In this document: positions 7,505 through 15,052 of the stretch, in pieces
Layout of the letters: each line of letters opens with the position of its first letter
Position numbering within the stretch: position 1 is the first letter of the stretch
Assembly: GCA_034186235.1 (NCBI GenBank)
Contig: JAXGBA010000142.1
Coordinates: 1 to 30,929 of the forward strand
From: CAKSKB01 sp034186235
GTDB lineage: Bacteria; Bacillota; Clostridia; HGM11514
DNA length: 30,929 nt
Direction: 5' to 3'
Program-made: the position numbers and the translations under genes
The notes under the pieces: model-generated
What the model was told of the DNA's origin: nothing
The model's database searches: none
What the model saw: only the letters and a program-made list of their open reading frames with translations

Positions 7505-9436
7505 TTATCTTAGATTTGCCGCAACTTCCTCCGGCAAATCGTCGATATATGCATCCGATACAATAACAAAATCTTCTGTTTTTTCACCCGAATCGGGCAA
7601 ATCAATCTCGGACGGAGCATAAATGTGACACATATTTTCTCCAACCTCGTCATAATACCCTCTGCCGACCCTGAAAATACTTTTCATTTCGTTAATGTCC
7701 GTAATCTGAACCGACTTTTCGTTAGTTGGATTTCTAAGCTCAATCATCTCGGTTGCCGGAACAAGGAAGTAATTATCAAGAAGGTAATTTACCGTGTCCT
7801 CGTAGCAGTCGTAAACAACCAGCGAAACCGACTCTTCGTTGAATTTGTTCACATAAGCAAACTCCTGGGAATTTGATATATCCGCATAGCTGTACTTTTG
7901 AATATCAGCTTTCAGGATCTTTTTGAAACCGTCAACAAAATTCTTATCGAAAGAGCCGAAGGCATAATACGGGCATTCGGGCTGAAGGTCAAAACCGATG
8001 TTATCGTATTTGTCCCTGTAATTCAGTTTGTCAACCGCAGCACAAAGGGCACGCTTGTAATCCTTGGTATCATAAAACTTTCCGAAGCATTTTTTCACCT
8101 GGTCTTCCGTAACCCAGGAGAAAGTTCTGCTGATTCCCAAAAACGGTTTGTCGAATTTAACAATGAACTCTCCGTTGTAGGTTTGATGGTCATATTCATA
8201 ATTGTTTTCCTTCGCAGCGGCTTTGTTTTCATCCGCAAGCGTAAGAACAGCGTTTATAATATCGGGATTTGTAAATGTTTGTGCAGAATATGCGCTTGTG
8301 TATCCCGAAACTCTCGTATCGTTTGACACTGTGAAGGTGACAGATTTTGCGTTTTCCGGAAATTTAAAATCAAGACCGAACACATCGAAAATCGGCACCG
8401 TTATAACGACGGCAAACAATACACCGAATACCGCAAGATGTTTGAGATTTGAAAACATCGCCTTAAAGCTCTTCTCAAAAATCGCCTGCAGAATTATATA
8501 TGCAAGGATTGCAAAAATTATATACAATACGAAGGAAATAACCGTGTTGTCGGTGTAGATTGAAGCAATCGCACAGCCGAACAGCAGACCGGCAAGCGTC
8601 GCCGAGCTGTATTTTATTAAGGCGTTTATACCCTTAAAAGCAAAGAACTTTTCGGAATTTTCAGCCGCTCTTTTCACGCAGAAAACTATTCCGAGCGCAA
8701 AGAGCACCGCTCCGAGAACTGCTTCAAATGCTATGTACTTCGCCTCAATTCCGCCGAAACCGCAAATCATCACAGGCGGAAACGCATAATAAGGGTTAAT
8801 ATTGTATTCGGTCACATAGGTTTTGAACCATACCGATATATTTCCGCTTATTGTCAAAATCGCCAGCGGATAAATGAGAAATCCGAAACCGGAAGCGCCG
8901 AGCATCGACAGAAAGTTGCCGGAAAACGATGCCGCAAACGAAAATGCGGCAATCAGAAATACATACTGAGAAAACAGGAAAACAAAGTGCTTCAGAATAA
9001 ATACATATTCATTCACCGAAAGCGCCGCAGATACCGCAAGATTCACCGCACACACGGCAGCAATCGGCACCAGTACCGACAAAACCGCAGCGATTAATTT
9101 TGTTGTAAAAATGCAGCTTTTCTTCTCGGGCATCGAGCCGTAGAAAATCACCGATTTTTTCTTAAACATGTATGAAAACAAAAAGTATGCCGTACCGAAC
9201 GAAGCAAGCATAACCGCCATAAGCATAAATACATTGCTGCCGATCAGCGTCTCTGTTATCGTGTGTATGCGTGTGAATTCCGAGTCTCCGTCCCGAATTG
9301 CACTTTCGTTCAAAAGCACCGCCGGAAGCGTCGTGCACAGAAGCAGCAGAATCGTATGGAGAAACATAATATATTTTGTGCGTTTGAATTCGTTTTTCAA
9401 AAGTCCGGGATTACAGAAGTATTTCCGAAAAATCAT
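7505..9436 (-). CDS. ABC-2 type transporter permease with large C-terminal domain
   Basis: This 643-residue protein is the membrane subunit of the ABC system encoded just upstream. The first ~350 residues carry several hydrophobic helices (for example 25-42, 70-92, 110-140, 150-190, 285-320, 333-352). The last ~290 residues are hydrophilic, follow a helix and are probably outside the cell. The topology resembles the large permeases that accompany YtrA-type regulators in Firmicutes (YtrC/D-like). Substrate is unknown; systems of this kind often respond to cell-wall-active compounds. GGAGG eight bases before the ATG supports the start, which overlaps the ATPase gene by 26 bases. Confidence 0.82.
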   Translation of the reverse strand: MIFRKYFCNPGLLKNEFKRTKYIMFLHTILLLLCTTLPAVLLNESAIRDGDSEFTRIHTITETLIGSNVFMLMAVMLASFGTAYFLFSYMFKKKSVIFYGSMPEKKSCIFTTKLIAAVLSVLVPIAAVCAVNLAVSAALSVNEYVFILKHFVFLFSQYVFLIAAFSFAASFSGNFLSMLGASGFGFLIYPLAILTISGNISVWFKTYVTEYNINPYYAFPPVMICGFGGIEAKYIAFEAVLGAVLFALGIVFCVKRAAENSEKFFAFKGINALIKYSSATLAGLLFGCAIASIYTDNTVISFVLYIIFAILAYIILQAIFEKSFKAMFSNLKHLAVFGVLFAVVITVPIFDVFGLDFKFPENAKSVTFTVSNDTRVSGYTSAYSAQTFTNPDIINAVLTLADENKAAAKENNYEYDHQTYNGEFIVKFDKPFLGISRTFSWVTEDQVKKCFGKFYDTKDYKRALCAAVDKLNYRDKYDNIGFDLQPECPYYAFGSFDKNFVDGFKKILKADIQKYSYADISNSQEFAYVNKFNEESVSLVVYDCYEDTVNYLLDNYFLVPATEMIELRNPTNEKSVQITDINEMKSIFRVGRGYYDEVGENMCHIYAPSEIDLPDSGEKTEDFVIVSDAYIDDLPEEVAANLR

Positions 9437-10316
9437 ATCCGTTCGCCTCCGTTTCGTAAATAAATATATCCTCGAGAGAAAGATTTATACTTTCGATAAA
9501 CACGGGTTCCAGCTTGGAAAGAACCTCTTTTATAACCTCGCCGTTTCCGCGGGCAACAATTTCCATTATGCCGCCTCTTATTTCGGTTTTAATAATGTCT
9601 ATGCCGAGATTGTTAAATTCCGACTTTTCAATCATCGGCTTGAACGCCAGCTGGAATTTGTGGAGCGAATCCTTTATGCCGTCCATGCTTTTTTCAACCA
9701 CAATGCGGCTGCCGTTAAGAATTCCGACAATATCGCAGAGGTTTTCCATCTCCCTAAGGTTGTGCGATGAAATCACAGCCGTCATTTCGCGCTCCGACAC
9801 TTCGTTTATAATCAGCCTTTTAACAAGCTTTTTTATAACCGGGTCAAGCCCGTCAAAGCATTCGTCGCAAAGCAGAATTTCGGGGTTCTGCGCAAGAGCG
9901 AATATAATCGCCGCCTGCCTTTTCATTCCCTTTGAAAATGAGCTTATGGGTTTTTTTGTGTCAAGCGGAAAATTGTTCACAATCGCTTCATACTTTTCCT
10001 GCGAAAAACCGGGATAAGCCGTTTTCATAAAATCCGCCATTTCGTTCATTGAATATCCGTTGAAATAAAATGGATCATCGGGAATGTACGCAATTTTTGC
10101 CTTTTTGCCGGTGTTTTCAAATATGTCCTCGCCGTCAATTTCTATGCAGCCGCCGTCACAGCGGTAAATGCCGTCAATCATGTTAAGAAGCGTGGATTTT
10201 CCGGCACCGTTTGTTCCGATAAGCGCATAAATGCTTCCCTTCGGGATAACCGAATTTATGCCTTCAAGCACTTTCGTATCGCCGAAGGCTTTTGAAACAT
10301 CCTTTATAACTATCAT
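9411..10316 (-). CDS. ABC transporter ATPase (YtrB-like)
   Basis: This 301-residue protein is the ATP-binding subunit partnering the large permease. Seen: Walker A GTNGAGKST at 34-42, signature SSFSKGMKRQ at 125-134, Walker B ILLCDE at 147-152 followed by CFDGLDP, and a switch His in ISSHN near 184. The usual Q-loop glutamine is replaced by IPDDPFYF, a form common in the YtrB and bacitracin-type exporter branch. About 80 residues beyond the nucleotide-binding fold (from about residue 220) form an extra C-terminal domain. It overlaps the GntR gene by four bases and the permease by 26. Confidence 0.93.
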   Translation of the reverse strand: MIVIKDVSKAFGDTKVLEGINSVIPKGSIYALIGTNGAGKSTLLNMIDGIYRCDGGCIEIDGEDIFENTGKKAKIAYIPDDPFYFNGYSMNEMADFMKTAYPGFSQEKYEAIVNNFPLDTKKPISSFSKGMKRQAAIIFALAQNPEILLCDECFDGLDPVIKKLVKRLIINEVSEREMTAVISSHNLREMENLCDIVGILNGSRIVVEKSMDGIKDSLHKFQLAFKPMIEKSEFNNLGIDIIKTEIRGGIMEIVARGNGEVIKEVLSKLEPVFIESINLSLEDIFIYETEANGYDFSEILL

Positions 10317-10687
10317 TTTCTGTCCTCCTCAAAAAATTTCTTCACATACGCCTCAATATCCGAAACCGAAAAGCCGTATTCTTTAAGCTTCCGAACCGAT
10401 ACCCCGAGCTCTTCCGAAACCGCCGCCGCAAGCAAAACTTTCAGTTCTTCTTTCGCCACCGCCACAAACCGCCCTTTGCCGTTAACGGAATATGTAATCC
10501 CCTTCTGCTCCAGCGTCGTGTAAGCCTTCTGAACGGTGTTCGGATTAACCGCCAGACTGCACGCAAGTTCCCTTACCGACGGCAGTGGACTGTCTTTTTC
10601 AAGCAATCCTCTTATAATGAGGTCCTCCACCCCATTGGTAATCTGCTCGTGAATCGGGTTGTTCCCGTTTAGATTAAGTAAAATCAA
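10313..10687 (-). CDS. GntR-family transcriptional repressor, YtrA subfamily
   Basis: This 124-residue protein has a winged helix-turn-helix domain (about residues 9-75: NPIHEQITNGVEDLI, LPSVRELACSLAVNPNTVQKAY, then a wing ending GKGRFVA) and only a short helical C-terminal tail. That is the YtrA type, which lacks the larger effector domain of other GntR proteins. Such proteins normally repress their own operon with the ABC genes behind them. The start is TTG with GGGAGGG upstream; the in-phase region holds no better ATG. The gene heads the operon and overlaps the ATPase gene by four bases. A palindrome on its promoter is the likely binding site. Confidence 0.92.
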   Translation of the reverse strand: MILLNLNGNNPIHEQITNGVEDLIIRGLLEKDSPLPSVRELACSLAVNPNTVQKAYTTLEQKGITYSVNGKGRFVAVAKEELKVLLAAAVSEELGVSVRKLKEYGFSVSDIEAYVKKFFEEDRK

Positions 10688-10705
10688 AAAACATCCCTCC
10701 CAAAC

Positions 10706-10727
10706 TGTACTATACCGATATAATACA
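10706..10727. promoter_or_regulatory. Putative operator of the YtrA-like repressor
   Basis: The arms TGTACTATA and TATAATACA, separated by CCGA, are complementary at 8 of 9 positions. The palindrome covers the -10 element (10720-10725, minus strand) of the repressor operon, which fits autorepression by the GntR protein. The assignment to this protein is inferred from position. Confidence 0.6.
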
Positions 10728-10748
10728 CCAAATTTTTCTTTTTGTCAA
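10720..10748 (-). promoter_or_regulatory. Promoter of the GntR-ABC operon
   Basis: Read on the minus strand, TTGACA (10748-10743), a 17-base spacer and TATTAT (10725-10720) lie 33 bases before the TTG start at 10687. The -35 is perfect consensus and the -10 has one mismatch. Confidence 0.82.
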
Positions 10749-10797
10749 GGGGTTTTTAAAAAATTTTTAATACTTTTTATTTTTTTGAAAAATGGTA

Positions 10798-10826
10798 TTG
10801 CTTTTATTCGAGTTTTAGAATATAAT
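10798..10826 (+). promoter_or_regulatory. Promoter of the restriction-modification module
   Basis: TTGCTT (10798-10803), a 17-base spacer and TATAAT (10821-10826) precede the methylase start at 10858. The -10 is perfect. The start codon is preceded by AAGGAG (10843-10848) at nine bases. Confidence 0.65.
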
Positions 10827-10857
10827 ATATGTGTTATCAAATAAGGAGTGTATTCAT

Positions 10858-11928
10858 ATGGAAATTATGTCCGCAAGAGAAGCAGCTGATAAATGGGGAA
10901 TCTCACAAAGGCGAGTGGCTGTTCTTTGCTCGGAAAACAGAATAGCAAATGCAGAAATGATAGGCAATATGTGGGTAATGCCTTCAAATGCAAAAAAGCC
11001 TATTGATGCCAGAAGCACAAGGTATGCCAGTATAGATTCAAACATTGTAAAACCGTTTTTGAAATGGGCAGGCGGCAAGGGGCAGTTGCTGAAAGAAATA
11101 GAAAAATATTATCCGTTTGATGACGGTAAAATTACAAAATATGCCGAGCCATTTGTTGGCGGTGGTGCAGTTTTGTTTGATATACTTAATAAATATGAGC
11201 TAAAAGAAATCTATATCAGCGATATTAATGCTGAACTTATAAATACCTATCGTATTATTCGGGATGATATTGATGCTTTGATAGAAATGCTGCTACTCTT
11301 GCAGAATGATTTTATTCCGTTAGATACCGATGAACGCAAAAAGTATTATATAAATAAGCGTGAGCGTTTCAATGATTTAAAAGTAAACGGCGATGAAAAT
11401 ATCAATATTGAGAAAGCGGCGTTGATGATATTCTTAAATAAAACTTGCTTTAACGGTCTGTTCCGAGTGAACAAAAAGGGATTGTTTAATGTTCCTATGG
11501 GGGCATATAAAAATCCTTTGATTTGCGATGAAAATAATCTTAGAGCAGTATCGGAGAAGTTGCAAAAAGTAACTATTGTGTGTGGTGATTATAGAAAATC
11601 GGCTGAATTTATTGATAAAAATACTTTCGTCTATTTTGATCCGCCATACAGACCTTTGACAGAAACAGCAAGTTTTACAGCTTATACAGAAAATCTATTC
11701 AATGATGAAGAACAAATTGAACTTGCTGAATATGTTGAGAGTATGCACAAAAAAGGTGTAAAAGTAGTTGTGAGTAATTCAGATCCTAAAAACTCTAATA
11801 CGGAAGATGATTTTTTTGATAAAATTTATTCTGCTCACAAAATTAAAAGAGTTGAAGCTACTCGTATGATAAATTGCAATAGTGAAGCAAGAGGAAAAAT
11901 AAAAGAACTTTTAATATCGAATTTTTAA
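10858..11928 (+). CDS. Dam-family DNA adenine methylase with N-terminal helix-turn-helix domain
   Basis: This 356-residue protein transfers a methyl group from S-adenosylmethionine to adenine-N6, most likely in GATC, given the DpnII-like enzyme next to it. Residues 66-356 are a D12-class (Dam/DpnM) methylase: motif X FLKWAGGKGQLL at 67-78, motif I AEPFVGGGA at 96-104, FNGLFRVNKKGLFNVP at about 198-213, catalytic DPPY at 261-264. Residues 4-45 form an added DNA-binding domain (AREAADKWGISQRRVAVLC, then a wing WVMPSNA), like small excisionase-type helix-turn-helix modules. DpnM itself is about 284 residues without it. The ATG at 10858 is chosen over a GTG at 10831 because AAGGAG sits nine bases before it. 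Composition is AT-rich. Confidence 0.92.
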   Translation: MEIMSAREAADKWGISQRRVAVLCSENRIANAEMIGNMWVMPSNAKKPIDARSTRYASIDSNIVKPFLKWAGGKGQLLKEIEKYYPFDDGKITKYAEPFVGGGAVLFDILNKYELKEIYISDINAELINTYRIIRDDIDALIEMLLLLQNDFIPLDTDERKKYYINKRERFNDLKVNGDENINIEKAALMIFLNKTCFNGLFRVNKKGLFNVPMGAYKNPLICDENNLRAVSEKLQKVTIVCGDYRKSAEFIDKNTFVYFDPPYRPLTETASFTAYTENLFNDEEQIELAEYVESMHKKGVKVVVSNSDPKNSNTEDDFFDKIYSAHKIKRVEATRMINCNSEARGKIKELLISNF

Positions 11929-11940
11929 GGATTTACGAAG

Positions 11941-12804
11941 ATGAAAAACAGAGATTTTATGACTTGGCTATCAGGTTTTCGTGGTAGCATAGCAGATTAT
12001 GGCTATTATATTGATTTTGAAAAGGTACACAGAAATGTTGAGGGAATAAAAGTAGAACTCAATATATTAAATTCCCTTATCGGTTCAAAGAATATTGAAG
12101 CTGATTTTGAAGCTTTGCTTGGAAAATATCCCGAAGTGTTGAAGTGTATTCCATTGCTTTTGGCTGTAAGAGCAAATGAGATTTATGCTATTGACGGAGA
12201 TGGCGAGTTTACATACGAATTTAAAAAGCCTAACCAATCCATAGAGCAATATAAGATATTTATGCGTAAAACAGGTTTGTTTGAACTTATGACTAATCAC
12301 ATTATAAATAACTTGGTTGACTATGCAACGGGTGTTGAAACAGGTTTGGACTCCAATGGTCGTAAAAACCGCGGCGGACATCTTATGGAAAATTTAGTCG
12401 AAAGCTTTATCCAAAAAGCCGGATTTGTAAAAGACGAAACATACTTTAAGGAAATGTATATTCATCAAATTACCGAAAAGTGGGGCATAAATTTATCGGC
12501 GATTTCCAATCAAGGAAAAATGGAAAAGCGTTTCGATTATGTAATTAAAACCTCTAATATGATTTATGGCATTGAAACGAACTTCTATGGCAGCGGCGGC
12601 AGTAAACTAAACGAAACAGCCCGGAGTTATAAAACACTGGCATTAGAAACTGATACAATAGATGGTTTTACATTTGTATGGTTTACCGATGGTAAAGGTT
12701 GGACAAGTGCAAGACATAACCTTGAAGAAACATTTGATGTTATGGAGCACATTTATAACATTGATGATATGGAAAATGGTATAATTCAAGAGGTTTTTAA
12801 ATAA
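11941..12804 (+). CDS. DpnII/MboI-like type II restriction endonuclease (GATC)
   Basis: This 287-residue protein matches the DpnII family in length (DpnII is 288) and in recognisable blocks: KNRGGHLMENLVE at about 142-154, KRFDYVI around D199, and YGIETNFYGSGGSKLNE with E212 and N214. D199 and the E-x-N pair form the likely metal-dependent nuclease centre. It should cut unmethylated GATC. It starts 12 bases after the methylase stop, with AAGGA overlapping that stop region, and its own stop shares one base with the next start (TAATG). The reading frame is intact, so the enzyme is probably active. AT-rich like its partners. Confidence 0.9.
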   Translation: MKNRDFMTWLSGFRGSIADYGYYIDFEKVHRNVEGIKVELNILNSLIGSKNIEADFEALLGKYPEVLKCIPLLLAVRANEIYAIDGDGEFTYEFKKPNQSIEQYKIFMRKTGLFELMTNHIINNLVDYATGVETGLDSNGRKNRGGHLMENLVESFIQKAGFVKDETYFKEMYIHQITEKWGINLSAISNQGKMEKRFDYVIKTSNMIYGIETNFYGSGGSKLNETARSYKTLALETDTIDGFTFVWFTDGKGWTSARHNLEETFDVMEHIYNIDDMENGIIQEVFK

Positions 12805-13553
12805 TGGCAGAAAAGAAAATAAAAAAGTGGGAACCAGAAGATTTTGAACTTGAAATGACAACGCATTGGTCATTTCCGAAACGTGGTGATTGGGCAACTC
12901 ACGATGCGAAATGGCGTGGAAATTGGTCACCTTATATACCCAGAAATATTATATTAAGATATTCCGGGGAGGGTGATTTAGTTCTTGATCAGTTTGCCGG
13001 AGGAGGCACTACTCTTGTTGAAGCGAAACTTTTAAACCGTGATATAATAGGTGTGGATATAAATAACATTGCCCTTGAACGATGTAAAGAAAAGACAAGC
13101 TTTGAATATGAGCCGGCAAAAGGAAAGGTGTATATTAAAAAAGGTGATGCCAGGAAGCTTGATTTTGTACCGGACGAGAGCATAGACCTGATATGTACTC
13201 ATCCACCTTATGCAGATATTATAAAATATAGCGATGGCATAGATGGTGATTTATCACAATTAAAGGTTAAAGATTTTCTTGAAGAAATGAAAAAGGTTGC
13301 GGCAGAAAGTTATCGAGTGCTTAAAAAGAATAAGTTCTGTGCTATTCTTATGGGTGATACAAGACAAAAGGGCTGTATGATACCAATGTCATTTGAAGTA
13401 ATGCGTATCTTTGAAGATTCAGGATTCAAGCTGAAGGAGCTTATTATAAAAGAACAGCACAATTGCAAAGCTACAGGATATTGGAAAACAAATAGCGTAA
13501 AATACAACTTTTTACTTATAGCACACGAGTATTTGTTTGTATTCAAAAAATAA
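12804..13553 (+). CDS. Second DNA methyltransferase of the restriction module
   Basis: This 249-residue protein is an S-adenosylmethionine-dependent DNA amino-methyltransferase. Motif I LVLDQFAGGGTTLVEA (59-74) comes first, then IGVDINN (82-88), GDARKLDF (114-121) and the catalytic HPPY (133-136), with HEYLFVFK at the end. A conserved-looking opening block, SFPKRGDWATHD and RGNWSPYIPRN (23-48), precedes motif I. The order motif I before HPPY and the HPPY form separate it from DpnA, the usual second methylase of DpnII systems, which has its catalytic motif first. Whether it makes N6-methyladenine or N4-methylcytosine, and at which site, cannot be read from the sequence. It shares one base with the endonuclease gene and the same AT-rich composition. 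Confidence 0.85.
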   Translation: MAEKKIKKWEPEDFELEMTTHWSFPKRGDWATHDAKWRGNWSPYIPRNIILRYSGEGDLVLDQFAGGGTTLVEAKLLNRDIIGVDINNIALERCKEKTSFEYEPAKGKVYIKKGDARKLDFVPDESIDLICTHPPYADIIKYSDGIDGDLSQLKVKDFLEEMKKVAAESYRVLKKNKFCAILMGDTRQKGCMIPMSFEVMRIFEDSGFKLKELIIKEQHNCKATGYWKTNSVKYNFLLIAHEYLFVFKK

Positions 13554-13572
13554 TATCACAGAGGTAATAAAA

Positions 13573-14958
13573 ATGCCTATAAATTATGTAAGTTCGGATG
13601 CAAAAGCAAATTCAGACCCTTATTATATCGATTTGAGATATATGCAGGACGATAAGAGAGTGCTTGAAAACCCACATAAAGGCTGGTATTATCATTATGT
13701 TGACAATGGATTTTCGAATATAAATTACCGCAAATGTATAGAATCCGCCGAAACGCTCCCGGCAAAGGGAATTAATCATATTTACATAAGATTTGACTGG
13801 CGCGATATTGAGAAGTCGGACGGAGAATTTGACTGGTCGGAAGTTGACGATATTATTAATCGCTTCGGCAAAAACGGTTATAAATTTTCGCTGCGATTCT
13901 GCACATTTGAAAGTTTTCGGCTTGAATATGCGTTTCCGGAATTTCTTAATATTCCGTGCACAAAGTGCGAAAAAGACGGCAAAACTGCTTTTGAGCCGGA
14001 CTATGGCAGCGATGAGTTTTTCAAGTATCTTGAACGCTTTATGAAAGCATACGGAAGTCATTTTGACGGAAATCCGCTGATTGAATATATCGATATAGGC
14101 ACCTTCGGAACATGGGGCGAAGGGCATACCTCGCACGGAAGCGGCAAAAAATTCGGGTTTGATGTGCTGAAACGCCATATTGATATGCACCTTAAATATT
14201 TCCCGAATACCCTCGTTTTTGTAAACGATGATATGATTAATCATCTGTTTGATACCGATAAAACCGGCTGTTCAAAGCTGTATGATTACTGCCTGAGCCG
14301 AAATATGGGGCTGAGGGACGACGGCGCCTGCGTGCATTATTACAGCGAGCATTTCGGATTTTCCACACTTCGTGCCCCGTTGTTTTTTGAACAGTTTTCA
14401 AAAAACAATCCCGTTGATGTAGAAATGCACCATTATAATGATGTAAAAACCGATGATTTCGGAGGCGGCCTGCGTTTTATCGAAGCGCTTTCCGAAGCAA
14501 AGGCGACATATGCCGGATTTCACGGGGATTTGGATTTGTGGCTCAAGGATAATCTTCATCTGCATAATCATATTGCAAATAAGCTCGGGTACTGGTATTT
14601 TATAGACGGCTTGACCCTGCCGGAGCTCGTTTCCGGAACCTCTTGTTTTTCCGAGATTTCAATAAGAAATAAAGGCTTTTCAAAAGCATATCACAAATTT
14701 AATCTCAGGATTAAGCTGAAAGGCGAAAACGGAGAATATATCCTTAATAAAGAAAACCCCGATAACCGCCTGTGGCTCGGCGAAAGCAAAACTGCCGAAA
14801 CGGTTATGCTTGATTTGAGGAGCGTTCCCTCGGGGCGGTATGAACTTCTCATCGGAATGTTCGAAAACGAAACGCCGATAAAACTTGGGTTCAGCCGGGA
14901 ATTTGAACGGGACGGAATGTATAAGATTTCCGAAGTGAGCGTGGAAGGACTTCTTTAA
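13573..14958 (+). CDS. Glycoside-hydrolase-like protein (DUF4832/beta-galactosidase-like)
   Basis: This 461-residue protein appears to be a TIM-barrel enzyme of the broad clan that includes family 42 galactosidases and DUF4832 proteins. Seen: RVLENPHKGWYYHY (29-42), IYIRFDWRDIEKSDGEFDWS (70-89, the typical W-x-x-IE-x-x-x-G-x-(F/Y)-x-W pattern), and YIDIGTFGTWGEGH (172-185), where E183 is a plausible acid/base. The last ~110 residues look like a beta-sandwich domain. There is no signal peptide, so it is probably cytoplasmic. The ATG at 13573 follows GAGG; an upstream in-frame start at 13537 would overlap the methylase. Composition is host-like, unlike the restriction genes 19 bases upstream. 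Substrate is unknown. Confidence 0.75.
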   Translation: MPINYVSSDAKANSDPYYIDLRYMQDDKRVLENPHKGWYYHYVDNGFSNINYRKCIESAETLPAKGINHIYIRFDWRDIEKSDGEFDWSEVDDIINRFGKNGYKFSLRFCTFESFRLEYAFPEFLNIPCTKCEKDGKTAFEPDYGSDEFFKYLERFMKAYGSHFDGNPLIEYIDIGTFGTWGEGHTSHGSGKKFGFDVLKRHIDMHLKYFPNTLVFVNDDMINHLFDTDKTGCSKLYDYCLSRNMGLRDDGACVHYYSEHFGFSTLRAPLFFEQFSKNNPVDVEMHHYNDVKTDDFGGGLRFIEALSEAKATYAGFHGDLDLWLKDNLHLHNHIANKLGYWYFIDGLTLPELVSGTSCFSEISIRNKGFSKAYHKFNLRIKLKGENGEYILNKENPDNRLWLGESKTAETVMLDLRSVPSGRYELLIGMFENETPIKLGFSREFERDGMYKISEVSVEGLL

Positions 14959-14984
14959 TTTTTTCAAAATCTTGAAAAAGTCTA

Positions 14985-15014
14985 TAGACAAAACATATGT
15001 TTGTATGGTATAAT
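14985..15014 (+). promoter_or_regulatory. Promoter of the pyrH-polC operon
   Basis: TAGACA (14985-14990), an 18-base spacer and a perfect TATAAT (15009-15014) lie 38 bases before the pyrH start. It gives the housekeeping operon a start independent of the genes upstream. Confidence 0.7.
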
Positions 15015-15052
15015 TATAGTAATATAAGACAATTTGAAAGCAGGGATATAAA

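Noticed and set aside
10831..10857. GTG start nine codons upstream of the Dam-type methylase
   Set aside because: It has no ribosome site, and the AAGGAG serving the ATG at 10858 would lie inside the coding part.
14960..14979. Possible terminator after the glycoside-hydrolase gene
   Set aside because: The 8-bp stem TTTTTCAA/TTGAAAAA is almost all A-T and is followed by GTCTATAG rather than a T run, so it is too weak to call.
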